NCBI GenBank assembly: GCA_016584305.1
Contig: JACEEZ010025354.1
Span: forward strand, 355,001-419,000
Length of the DNA stretch: 64,000 nt
DNA from: Chionoecetes opilio
Lineage: Eukaryota > Arthropoda > Malacostraca > Decapoda > Majidae
Direction of reading: 5' to 3'
Shown here: piece by piece, positions 1 to 9,250 of the stretch
Numbering within the stretch: the stretch's first letter is position 1
Layout: every line of letters starts with the position of its first letter
Notes under the pieces: model-generated
What the model was told of the DNA's origin: nothing
The model's database searches: none
What the model saw: only the letters and a program-made list of their open reading frames with translations
Translations under genes and position numbers: made by a program

Positions 1-98
1 AGGTTCAGCCTACAAGAGGAAACGCCCTCGTCTGTGGGACTTCCTTCCTCGTTGAGGCTGCTGGGTCATGGCCTCGTTGCGGCGCCTGCCAGGTGCTG

Positions 99-1165
99 AA
101 ACCCTGCCAAGGACCCAGCTCTCACGATATCTAAACCCTGCCAAGGACCCAGCTCTCACGATATCTAAACCCTGCCAAGGACCCAGCTCTCACGATATCT
201 AAACCCTGCCAAGGACCCAGCTCTCACGATATCTAAACCCTGCCAAGGACCCAGCTCTCACGATATCTAAACCCTGCCAAGGACCCAGCTCTCACGATAT
301 ATCTAAACCCTGCCAAGGACCCAGCCTCTCACGATATCTAAACCCTGCCAAGGACCCAGCTCTCACGATATCTAAACCCTGCCAAGGACCCAAGCTCTCA
401 CGATATCTAAACCCTGCCAAGGACCCAGCTCTCACGATACTCTAAAACCCTGCCAAGGACCCAGCTCTCACGATATCTAAACCCTGCCAAGGACCCAGCT
501 CTCACGATATCTAAACCCTGCAAGGACCCAAACTCTCACGATATCTAAAACCCTGCCAAGGACCCAGCTCTCACGATATCTAAAACCCTGCAAGGACCCA
601 ACTCTCTCACGATATCTAAACCCTGCCAAGGACCCAACTCTCACGATATCTAAACCCTGCCAAGGACCCAACTCTCACGATATCTAAACCCTGCCAAGGA
701 CCCAGCTCTCACGATATCTAAACCCTGCCAAGGACCCAGCTCTCACGATATCTAAACCCTGCCAAGGACCCAACTCTCACGATATCTAAACCCTGCCAAG
801 GACCCAACTCTCACGATATCTAAACCCTGCCAAGGACCCAGCTCTCACGATATCTAAACCCTGCCAAGGACCCAACTCTCACGATATCTAAACCCTGCCA
901 AGGACCCAGCTCTCACGATATCTAAACCCTGCCAAGGACCCAACTCTCACGATATCTAAACCCTGCCAAGGACCCAACTCTCACGATATCTAAACCCTGC
1001 CAAGGACCCAACTCTCACGATATCTAAACCCTGCCAAGGACCCAACTCTCACGATATCTAAACCCTGCCAAGGACCCAACTCTCACGATATCTAAACCCT
1101 GCCAAGGACCCAACTCTCACGATATCTAAACCCTGCCAAGGACCCAGCTCTCACGAAATCTAAAG
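99..1165. repeat. 34-bp minisatellite, about 31 units
   Basis: The unit is AAACCCTGCCAAGGACCC followed by AGCTCTCACGATATCT. Unit starts at 99, 133 and 167 give the 34-bp period. Units vary by single substitutions (CAGCTCTC or CAACTCTC) and by 1-2 bp indels, which shift the reading frame, so the open frames across it are not coding. The CAA variant clusters in the second half of the array, which suggests local homogenisation. The paralogue at about 18490-18525 holds a single diverged copy of this unit, so the array grew from one unit inside an older dispersed segment. Confidence 0.95.
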
Positions 1166-1257
1166 CTCCTCGACACCTGAGCAGAGGAAGACACTTCATC
1201 AAGCTTCAGCTTCGGAGGGTAGTGTTAGATTTTTTACTATGAGGCTTTTTTTACGTA

Positions 1258-1357
1258 GGTTTTATAATAATAATAAAAAATATTACTATTATTATAATTA
1301 TATTCTCACCCGAAGGCATACAGGAAAAACAACAACAGGATTGAACTTAAGTACCGG
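1258..1357 (-). mobile_element. 3' end of a non-LTR retrotransposon (same family as 55815-56815)
   Basis: Read on the minus strand, this ends in a segment matching the terminus at 55815-55935: TACTTAAGTT, a GTTGTTG tract, TGTATGCCTTCGGGTGAGAAT, then an A/T-rich (TAA)n-like tail. Only the last 100 bp or so is present, typical of severe 5' truncation. The paralogue at 18.6 kb lacks it, consistent with insertion after the segments separated. Confidence 0.6.
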
Positions 1358-1914
1358 TATTTATCATATTGTCAAATTTCAACTAATAGATTCCTGGCGT
1401 TAAAAAATAGTTTATTAATTAGGTCGACTAAGTCAAATACTCATTAATATAACTAAATCCATGAATAATCGTGAATTATATGATAATGAAGGATATCCAT
1501 CTTATCATGAATGTTAAAAATATATCCATGACTGCAACACATGTGACAATATCCTGATATAAGGTTTGCTTTCAACTAAACATATAACACAGTACAAGGT
1601 TCATGATACTCTGTACGAGCTGCTAATGTACATTATATTGAAGAAGCATATTATGCATTCACACATTTACTTAACGAATTACCATGACACAATGTGATCA
1701 TTTTGTAGAAACCAATTAGTGAATGACCCAGTATGACTCCCAAGTTTTACACATCTGTTTCTTTTCTATTTCTTCCTTGGTATTCTCCTCGTCGCGTAGG
1801 CAATGCAGTAAGAACGGAGGAAGGAGTGGTTGTGGCACAGGATTGAGTATTTGGCGAAAGTTCGCGTACAAAACATGGCACGAGTTTGTTTTGGTACAAA
1901 ACTTGTGGTCTCAA

Positions 1915-2045
1915 TGCACTCCTGCGGGAGAGTGTGCGAGAGACTCCTGCCAGGTGCTGTGCACGACGAGCCCCACAGTCATCAGGAAGGCGTAGTGGGC
2001 CACAAGATCCCCAAAGGTTCCCAAGGGGCCTCGCCGCCCATAATT
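1915..2045 (-). pseudogene. Possible exon fragment, hydrophobic, unidentified
   Basis: On the minus strand a GC-rich open frame from about 2037 to the stop near 1915 gives a protein-like stretch starting RGPLGTFGDLVAHYAF and continuing LMTVGLVVHSTWQ. The second part could form one membrane segment. It lies about 150 bp outside the inverted-repeat arms and on the same strand as the right-arm exon copy. I see no GT donor after the last plausible codon (CAG is followed by GAG), and no family is recognised. It may be part of a captured gene fragment or simply a chance frame. Confidence 0.2.
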
Positions 2046-2194
2046 AATCCATCAAAATCATCCATCTAAGAAATGCCTTTCCGAAATGTCGCTTTAAAAA
2101 AATCATAAACGATGGTTTATATTCATGCGCGTCTGTGAATAATTTGTATGTAAAATTATGTGTAAAACTGGATATATGATTATTATTTTTTAAG

Positions 2195-2651
2195 AAAACC
2201 GAAATGGAAACAGAAAGTCCGAGGCTCAAAGTGTCCTCGAGCGTCACGGTGCAGGGCAGCAGCGGCACCGTGGACGCCGTCACGCTGTCCTACAGGACGA
2301 ACGGCTGCGGGTGCTGGGGGAGCGGGAGGCGGGTGATCGCCTCCCTTCACCTTCCCCGCGGGGACTGGCAGGGTGTTTCCCCCGAGGGCATGGTGCGAAA
2401 CACCTCCGCCCAGGTGGCCGAGGTGAAAGTCGGGCACTTGGGGGGGAAAGACGGGGACACCTCCGTCAGGGTGAGCTGTCTGGCCGGCGGGACCCCCGTC
2501 TTGACCACTGAGATGCCCCTGGGTGACCTTCTCCGGGGGCTGAAGACCACCACAAGGGGGGACACAGCAGTCCTCTTATTCAACCTCGGGGGAGGAAGGC
2601 TGCAGGTCACTGCAGGACAGGGCCAGGCCAAAACGGCACTGCTCTGCAATG
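2195..2651 (+). CDS. Exon-like ORF, unidentified, left arm of the palindrome
   Basis: I do not recognise this protein. A T-rich tract ending in AAG (2194) could be a 3' splice site, and an ATG follows at 2204. The frame stays open to 2651, where ATG|GTAAGTGG is an almost perfect 5' splice site in phase 1. The frame continues open to 3016, but only by reading through the other arm. Codons are strongly GC-ending, unlike the AT-rich surroundings, which supports a coding history. The roughly 150 residues are rich in Gly, Thr, Val and Ser with alternating hydrophobic residues, as in a beta-sheet domain. There are five cysteines, two of them in a CGCW motif. No signal peptide or transmembrane segment is seen. 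I found no matching upstream or downstream exon, so it may be a captured or duplicated exon rather than part of a working gene. Confidence 0.45.
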
Positions 2652-2763
2652 GTAAGTGGATTGGTGTTGGTGGCGGCCAACACCTGCAGGGCGACCCTCC
2701 CCGCCAGGAGGACGGCAAGAATAAGTCTGAAAGCCTGACACACAAGATCAAGGGCACGACACC

Positions 2764-3166
2764 GCCTTCTTCCCCCGAGGCTAAAGAAGAGGACCGCTGT
2801 GTCCCCCCTTGTGGTGGTCTTCAGCCCCCGGAGAAGGTCGCCCAGGGGCATCTCAGTGGTCAAGACGCGGGTCCCGCCGGCCAGGCAGCTCACCCTGACG
2901 GAGGTGTCTCCGTCTTCCCCCCCAAGTGCCCGACCTTCACCTCGGCCACCTGGGCGGAGGTGTTTCGCACCATGCCCTCGGGGGAAACACCCTGCCAGTC
3001 CCCGCGGGGAAGGTGAAGGAGGGATCACCCGCCTCCCGCTCCCCCAGCACCCGCAGCTGTTCGTCCTGTAGGACAGCGTGACGGCGCCCACGGTGCCGCT
3101 GCTGCCCTGCACCGTGACGCTCGAGGACACTTTGAGCCTCGGACTTTCTGTTCCCATTTCGGTTTT
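2764..3166 (-). pseudogene. Second, inverted copy of the exon with offset frameshifts
   Basis: This is the right-arm counterpart of the exon at 2195-2651, reading leftward from about 3166 (ATG at about 3154). Against the left arm it lacks two bases just after the GGCGGGTGATC block and one base in the run of G/A before GACGG. About 40 codons between the two sites are read in a different frame, after which the original frame returns. It ends at the inner arm boundary, before the segment that carries the splice donor in the other copy. Other differences include both silent and replacement changes. This looks like a decaying copy, though the continuous frame (2576-3175) means it could still be translated. 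Confidence 0.5.
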
Positions 3167-3406
3167 CTTAACCAAAAATAATTATCGTATATCCAGTTTT
3201 ACACATAATTTTACATACAAATTATTCACAGACGCACATGAATATAAACCATCGTCTATGATAAAAAAAAAGCTATATTGGTGGAAAGACATTTCTTAGA
3301 TGGATTTTGGCGTATATGAGTATATGTCATGTCACTTACCTTAATCGTACATAAAAGAGGCCATGAAGAAAGGTGAGTTATGAGTGAGTATAAGTTATCT
3401 TTATCC

Positions 3407-3437
3407 AAAATAACCCCTGAACCTCAGGGGTTATTTT
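3407..3437. other. Perfect 14-bp hairpin with 3-nt loop
   Basis: AAAATAACCCCTGA (3407-3420) and TCAGGGGTTATTTT (3424-3437) pair perfectly around the loop ACC. The hairpin is followed by a further T and then CTGCC. The shape resembles a bacterial terminator, but this is animal DNA. It could be the stem of an unrecognised small element or a Pol III-type stop. No other copy was found in the window. Confidence 0.8.
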
Positions 3438-3493
3438 TTCTGCCAGTTTCCAAAAGTTTCAAAAATAAATGAGTTTTCTGAACACTGGATGCT

Positions 3494-3770
3494 GAGATCA
3501 ATAAAGGTAAGTCGTGTTCATGGGGTGAGGTGTGAGGGTGCCGCCGCCTCCCCCGTGAGGCACTCAGCTCGCCATTTGCTGACACACAACCTCAACAAGA
3601 TGGCGGCTTCTGAGCCTCTAACACCCAGGTGGTGCCCGAGGTGACCCTTGCCTAGTGAGTTAGACACCTGGCTAAAGCCGAAACTGCAATTGCCATGAAC
3701 CAAAAATCAGAAGAGCCCCATGAATGCCGTTGATGGTTTCTGTGCTTCATAATGCATGACACGAGCAGCG
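3494..3770 (+). repeat. GC-rich dispersed repeat, copy 1
   Basis: The head is GATCAATAAAGG, followed by GGTGCCGCCGCCTCC, a GGCACTCAG block, and CAAGATGGCGGC exactly at 3596-3607. The opposing GCCGCCAT motif is degraded (GCCATTTG). The alignable tail runs through GGTGGTGCCCGAGG to a GTGCTTCAT block near 3740. The frame from the motif ATG (3600) stays open only 14 codons. Confidence 0.8.
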
Positions 3771-4616
3771 TTATCAGCTCGAAGGTCCTCTAGCCAAAAA
3801 CAGGCAGGGGCCTTGCTTTAATGAGGGGCCTGCTGAGTGATGGATCCTGTACACATCTAGTCTCGAAGGGAATCTCAAGCTCCTCAACAACTCATCTGAG
3901 GAGGTCGCCGCATTTCAAGCCTCAACTTCCTGGGGGATTGCAATTTTCTGCGGTTTTCCTTTTACACAAAGAATCTGCTCGCTCTTTGAACGCAATAGTC
4001 TTCTTACCATAAAGGCGTGCAGCATGCCTTGTAGACTGTCAAGTCCGGAATACTGTAAGCTTTGGGTACATAACTACGTATCAAATAACCAAAAAGGCAA
4101 GAGTATATTTGTTAATACATCCACTAAGGCCCAGAAAATATACGAGTACATAATCTATTTGCCAGGATATAAATGTATGATTAAAAATAATCATTATCGC
4201 CTTACGGTGCAACATTCAGTACTACACCTTGAAAAAAAGACCTTATAATACCTTAAAAGTCACACCAATAAGACAAATACAGCCCAGTACGATGTGGACT
4301 TGCTGTGCCTTGTCGTCCTTGAGGTATGCTGAGGCCTCAAGTTCCTGCCATAACTCCTCAGAAAAAATGAAAAGCCTAAACAGGCCTCTCGAGCAATGAG
4401 TGAGTGTCTTGGAAGCAGTTGAATAAACTGTTCTTACAGAGCAGGTCTATGTAACATTTTCAGCTGGATTTGTACGAGTATTTCCCTGCTTCACCCTCCA
4501 CCATTCTGCAGGGTGCGAATTCGCCGCTTCCAAGGTGCTTTCTGTACAAATAAACAACATCTGTGTCCTGCCTCCCTGTGCTCTCTGCAGGCTGTCACTG
4601 TATACTTTCCTTCGAT
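3771..4616. other. No gene recognised
   Basis: Mixed-composition DNA with only short, unconvincing frames. A CTGAGGCCT motif occurs near 4330 and 4390 and resembles motifs in the far tails of the dispersed repeat (for example 8290 and 51735), so degraded repeat may be present. Nothing else is supported. Confidence 0.5.
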
Positions 4617-5720
4617 GATATCTCCTTAATAACACCGTCAGTACAACACCACACGTGACCCTTAAGATACAAGTCACAACACACCTAATAAAGTCACTTG
4701 GAACGATCCGAATAAGCTCACGTTATACGCATACAGTAAGAAAGCTACATTGTAATTATTGATAAGTGTAATTACTTTATCATAGGCCTTGAAACTAGCA
4801 ATTTGATGGCATTAACATTACTTGTAGCGTTTGTAAGTCGTGTTTATGGCGTCACGAGGAAAGTACAAGAAGAGTCTAAGTTTGTGACGCTAAGGGCACT
4901 ACGTCTTTCAAAATACAGATTTCAATTAAAACCCCAAAGAATTCGAAACATGGTGACTGTTTGAGTTAAAAGTGATAAGGGAGACAAGTTGTGTGAGCTC
5001 AGTACACAACGGCGACCAAAGAGGCTTCGGCTCAGCATTCCATAAGGTCAAACATGGCAAACCAGGACACTGGCACCTATTATATTACTAAACTAATGCT
5101 TAACACTCCAATCTTCTAACACAACACAAAGCTGCCTTTGAAGGATATAAATGTAAAGGGGCAGTCCGAAAAAAATATCCCTAGCTCCAAAGGGAAATTC
5201 TTCTAATACAGAAAATACTACTTTTTATTATTGACCAAAAGACATGTGAAACATGATTAGGTCAACGTGGACTTCCAAATTTGTGCTTCAACTAAATATA
5301 TACGAACCTTTGTTTCGTTGGACAAAGTATCATCATACCGAAGCCTGAACGACATACTTTGTGTAATGTATATAGAGATCAATAAAGGCTGAGGCCAAGT
5401 TTATAGCTGAACAATAATCCTATCATAGTAATTCAGTATAAAACGTGATTTTTAGCTATTACTAGTATCCTTAGCAGCCTTTATGAAAATGAAGCTCCAC
5501 GAGCATTTCTAAGTCACCGGAGTAAAAAATCAATAAGGCTGAGAGTGCCAGGCGCGGGGCGCGGTGCCGGGGTGCCTCTGTGTGGCACTCATGCCGCTCA
5601 CCACCTCAACAAAATGGCGATGGTTGTCTTCTAACAATCAAGTGGTGCCCAGTGTGGCCCCTTGCCTGAGTATGAGTCACTTGGACACAGGTGAAGCAGC
5701 CTCCCCTTGGGAGCACCAGC
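4617..5720 (+). repeat. Long diverged repeat, inverted partner at 12600-13700
   Basis: Four blocks align in order, with matching spacing, to the reverse complement of 12600-13700: 4617-4760, 4905-5010, 5335-5400 and 5470-5720. The first includes a shared core near TAAGGGTCACGTGTG, the third GATCAATAAAGGCTGAGGCC, and the fourth TTTATGAAAATGAAGCTC. The fourth block ends in dispersed-repeat copy 2. Either the dispersed repeat has a full-length form over 1.1 kb, or this locus took part in an inverted segmental duplication. Confidence 0.65.
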
Positions 5721-5860
5721 CAGAGGGGTCATGAGGCTCCATCACCATTATGGCTTTGTGACAATATCTCCCTGGCGACCATTGTTTATATGACTTATCC
5801 TATAAAATCCTGCATGGAACAATTTGATCTCTTCTCATATCCTCTCGCAGCAGGGAGGCC
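5525..5860 (+). repeat. GC-rich dispersed repeat, copy 2
   Basis: AAAATCAATAAGGCTGAGAG is followed by a GC-rich core with GGTGCCGGGGTGCC and TGTGGCACTCATGCCGC, then CAACAAAATGGCGATGG, so the ATG motif is degraded. The tail has AGTGGTGCCC, TGAGTCACTTGGACACAGGTGA and GAAGCAGCC, as in other copies. It is most similar to copy 5 at 12.6 kb, including upstream sequence. Confidence 0.85.
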
Positions 5861-6100
5861 ACAAGCACCGGGCTCCTGCAGAATACCGGTGCCCTGTTTC
5901 CCTGAGCCTCCTTATATCCCATGCGGCACTAAAGATGCCACCTTGCCCAGCGAGTAGGGTCATTTGGCCGTAAGTAACGTAACTGCCCACGAGATGCAGC
6001 GGCCATAATAGCCACATGGCCCTCACCATAAGCACGTGTGTGTAACAGCTACAATGTTATCTGGCTGCACTCTGCTTTGTTTCATCATGCATCAGATTGA
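5861..6100 (+). repeat. Degraded dispersed-repeat tail (weak)
   Basis: The blocks CCTTGCCCAGCGAGTAGGG, GCAGCGGCC, CCACATGG, TGTAACAGC and GTTTCATCATGC occur in the same order as in the tails of other copies. No core with the ATGGCGGC motif is seen. This may be a second, older copy lying end to end with copy 2. Confidence 0.3.
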
Positions 6101-7410
6101 AGAGTGTGGGGGAAGGGGAAGCAACGTGCAAGATCCCTTACCCACTGTGGAATTGTTAAGGCAATTTTTCTTATTAATCTACAGGCTGTCAGTCCCTGGC
6201 TGCTGAAACCCTTGACACGACCGAGCTCATGAGCTACCAAAATCTCCTCATCAGCTCAGCACCACACACCAGTCATATATGGAGTGGCTAAGGTCTAACC
6301 CCTTGTGTCCAAATGATTATGTGCTGCTAGATATACGTACTCCAACATCTACATGCTGCGTACTATTAGTAAGTTCAGGAAATAATAGTAAATGTACAAC
6401 AAAAACAAACAAAAAAGCAAACAATGCCACCTTGCAGATTGAAAACTGGACCAGCAAGAAATCTCGCGAAATAGAAGCTTACTAGAGCGTAAGAGACTTT
6501 ATGTAAGAGCTTTCAATTTTTCCTGATGTTGAATATAGAATTTGAATGAAAGAGAATCGAAATCTTGTACTAGAAAATTTATAACACAAATTGAAGATAC
6601 GACACGATGTTTAACATTATGGTAAAAAAACCACAGATGAGAGAGATTTGAGAGAAGCAATGCCGTACTTCAGTAGTGTCTGATAAATGTGATGACAGAG
6701 ATAACAATGACGATGACGATGCAGATGGCAGTAGGGAAAATTGAAGGACAAAGACGAGCCATAATAAACAAAGTTGAGGTCTGCAAGCATGAAACTGATT
6801 GTCAAAATTATAAATACAGCCCCCCCCCTTAAAAAAAAAAAACGATCAGGTATGACTTATGATTCCGTACTACATTTGATCGCATTAGTAATGAGAAAGT
6901 GGAGGTATGGACGCAAAGGGCCAAAAACAAGTCATTTAACCATCTATGGGTTACACAGCCCTATGACACACAGCCATAACCTGCCATTCCAGCCACCACA
7001 ACAACCTTCCTATCACCATTTACCCACTCACACGGATGGATGGCTGTGGGAAGTTTCATGAAGCAGGCAGTTGTAACCCTCGACTGCCATCTCAAATAGC
7101 TGAAGTTTTATCAGTGCAAGAACTCAAAAGCTGCAAGCAAAAGAAGAAAACATTTCTAAGGAAGGAAAAGAGTAGCCTACATGCTCTATACGAGTCTATA
7201 GGCTCCAACGCAAACATAAAAAACTTGACTTATTTTGTGTGAAAATCATCATAAAGGAGGTTATAGTTGGATGAGAGGCTTCCATAACAACACTAGATCC
7301 ACGAGAAAATATAACGAATGTGCATTAGCCTTTTCATCACAAAAACACGAGGTATTTCCTTCAGGATATTCTAATCAAACTCACAACCCACAAACTCGTA
7401 TCTTTCGCTC
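6101..7410. other. No gene recognised
   Basis: AT-rich DNA with a short C9/A12 tract at 6822-6842 and a GATGACGATGACGATG stretch near 6708. The frames present are under 100 codons and show no recognisable domain or codon bias. Confidence 0.5.
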
Positions 7411-7418
7411 GACATGTC

Positions 7419-7546
7419 CTGCAGCAGATGCATGGCACATCCTGTAGCAGATGCATGGCACAGCTTGCAGCAGATGCATGGCACAGCTTGCAGCAGATGC
7501 ATGGCACAGCTTGCAGCAGATGCATGGCACAGCTTGCAGCAGATGC
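7419..7546. repeat. 23-bp minisatellite, about 5 units
   Basis: The unit is ATGCATGGCACAGCTTGCAG plus CAG. The first two units are diverged (CACATCCTG, CCTGTAG) and the middle ones are identical. As 23 is not a multiple of three, all three minus-strand frames read the same 23-residue cysteine-rich repeat, which is an artefact of the period. Confidence 0.9.
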
Positions 7547-7907
7547 GGGGTAAACAGGAATGAAAAATAAAAAAAATACAAAAAAGAAAATTTGGCACAG
7601 TATATGGTGCTCCCTCATGCCATTCATCCCCTTTTCTGCCCTTGCTACCTAGGGAGGGTCATTCAAAGTTATCCTGATATATGTATATTGGCGTATATAT
7701 TACAGTGAAAGATACATTTAGGCTTTGAAGTCCTTACAGGGCTAGAATAGGAAGGATACATCATTACATTGGTGAAGAAGAAAAAATACATGAACAAGGA
7801 GTAAATGATAAATAAAATACACCATATCGCCATGACCTTCCTTATTAAATGCCCATGTCCTCCACTGAAACTTATGTTTGGAGCCAAAAGAAATAAAGAA
7901 ATTCACT
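7547..7907. other. No gene recognised
   Basis: AT-rich sequence with A-rich runs near 7565. It separates the 23-bp minisatellite from dispersed-repeat copy 3. No feature supported. Confidence 0.5.
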
Positions 7908-8360
7908 GGTCTGAAATCAATAGTCTACCGGTGCCTGGCGAGGGGCGAGGTGCCAGGGGTGCCGCGCCCGCCGTGTCCTGGCACAGCACCTCAACAAGAT
8001 GGCGGCGAAAGAGCCCATCCTCACCAAAGTAATTCCCAAAGATGTATTTTTGTCAGTAAAGCCATCTGGACACAAACGGAGCAGCAGTTCCCTAAAAAAG
8101 CACCGGCCACATCGCTATCATCTCCACCTGGTCTATGTAACAACTTGATCCCTTCTATTTCCCTTTGGTTTACCTTTTTGGTGCTTCATCCTGTACCACT
8201 TTTGTGTGTGGGTTATGTCGAAGTCATGATATCTACCTAGTCATAGGAAATCTGTTTGTTCCTACCTCTCTACGGTGTCTGTAAACTACTGAGGCCTTTC
8301 CATCCTGAACGCCTGCAGGCTGTTTTGGTCGTCTCTCTGAGGTGCCTACAGGTTACTGAG
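7908..8360 (+). repeat. GC-rich dispersed repeat, copy 3
   Basis: GAAATCAATAG is followed by GTGCCTGGCGAGGGGCGAGG, a GTGCCG...GGCAC core, and CAACAAGATGGCGGC, with the 12-mer exact at 7995-8006. An open frame of 49 codons starts at the motif ATG (7999), beginning MAAKEPILTKVIPK and ending YVTT. The tail has GCACCGGCCACATCGCTATC, ATGTAACAAC and GTGCTTCATCCTG. A CTGAGGCCT-containing extension to about 8360 is shared in part with 51700-51760. Confidence 0.85.
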
Positions 8361-8989
8361 GCATTGCATTGGTTATTTTTCAAGGCGTCAATATTTCCTA
8401 ATGTCACTAGAGGAGACTGACACATCTTCACGATAGCTCTGTTATGAAAATTAAACAAATGTGCACGCATATTCATTACGTGACATGCACCTGCAATGAA
8501 ATATGCAAAAACGCTGCAAAAGTGTGAGAAATATGTTCATTCGACTCAAATTTTAAAATAAAAATGAATAAGGTTTCAAAGAGTTAATCATCATTTACTT
8601 CAATTACATCATCACGTAAAAGGCAGACGCACTTTATTACGTACAGTTACGATGATAATGCATACGTATGACACCCATAATGTAACTCAGTTTCTTGTCT
8701 CACCTAATTTTGTGAATAAATTATTTACTTGATGTTGCAGAGTCATATCATGTAACGTATCCATCTACCCGCCCACACATATTCAGTTGCTCATGTCACG
8801 TTCGAAGGAGGCCTGGAGTGTGATGTCCATCGGTGTTGAGCTGATCAGTAATAATGACCACCACGATAAAGGATAAGTCTACAAGGCATGAGCAGCTTCC
8901 AGGCACCTCAGCAGGGCAGTACCTCAGCAGGGTACAGGCGCTCTCAGGCGACAGCAACCAACAATTTCGCAGAGGACCTCAAAGGCAGC
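8361..8989. other. No gene recognised
   Basis: AT-rich to 8800, then a mixed region with CAGCAGGGCAGTACCTCAGCA-like direct repeats (about 8905-8935). The frame at 8888-9118 overlaps the next repeat copy and has no recognisable domain. Confidence 0.45.
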
Positions 8990-9250
8990 AATGTTACCCA
9001 ATGCAAGGTGAAAATATTCCCTCAACCAGCTGGTGATGGGAGCCAAGTGGCTTTTGAGGCCCCCTACTACCACAACTATGGCCATACGAATGACACGCCA
9101 GACAAGAGGCCACCTTGAGTATCATTTCAGTGGCCACCATCTTGTTCAGGTGGTGTGCTGTAACAGGGAGGCTTTGGTGCCACAAGTATAGGCAGTGGCA
9201 GCGGCGACGGCACTATAATGCCACGTCGTCCCTCACTATAGGTACGAAGT
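8990..9250 (-). repeat. GC-rich dispersed repeat, copy 4 (diverged)
   Basis: On the minus strand this reads TGTGGCACC, a cassette with ACAGCACACCACC, then CAAGATGGTGGC (one mismatch to the 12-mer). The GC-rich first half is eroded. A 48-codon frame starts at the motif ATG. The downstream match fades near 8990. Confidence 0.6.

Larger units (their letters stand above)
1..1722 (+). repeat. Segmental paralogue, left part (partner at 18390-19030)
   Basis: The sequence flanking the minisatellite is collinear with 18390-19030. Shared anchors include GCTGCTGGGTCATG (about 53 and 18447), a CTTCAAGCTTCAG-like block after the array, a CATATTGT...AATTTCAACTA block, and a block around CATTATATT...CATTATG. 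The match resumes at 3185-3311, which pairs with 19000-19125. Compared with the partner this copy has three additions: the 34-bp array, a retrotransposon 3' end at 1258-1357, and about 1.5 kb at 1723-3185. The left limit lies outside the window. I see no gene in 1358-1722, which is AT-rich single-copy-like DNA. Confidence 0.7.
2053..3311. repeat. Large inverted repeat: arms 2053-2600 and 2764-3311, 163-bp spacer
   Basis: The two arms are reverse complements of each other with few differences (roughly 95 percent by eye). The match runs from CCATCTAAGAAATG / CATTTCTTAGATGG at the outer ends to GGAGGAAGGC / GCCTTCTTCC at the inner ends. The inner three quarters of each arm is GC-rich and exon-like; the outer parts are AT-rich. 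The outer part of the right arm matches 19000-19125 in the same orientation as the surrounding paralogue. So the right arm appears to sit in the original context and the left arm is the inverted copy. A transcript through this region would fold into a long duplex. Confidence 0.9.

Noticed and set aside
99..1165. CRISPR-like periodic array
   Set aside because: Units are directly adjacent with no unique spacers; the same holds for 28658-29020 and 30418-31480. These are eukaryotic minisatellites.
99..1165. Telomeric repeat, because CTAAACCCTG resembles plant-type CCCTAAA
   Set aside because: Only one such hexamer or heptamer occurs per 34-bp unit; it is part of a longer minisatellite that derives from an interspersed segment.
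2347..2757. Proline-rich 136-codon frame antisense to the exon-like ORF
   Set aside because: It is the shadow of the GC-rich exon. It runs across the arm and spacer and ends where the sense frame's codon bias ends.
3407..3437. Rho-independent terminator
   Set aside because: The shape fits, but everything else in the window indicates an animal nuclear genome without operons.
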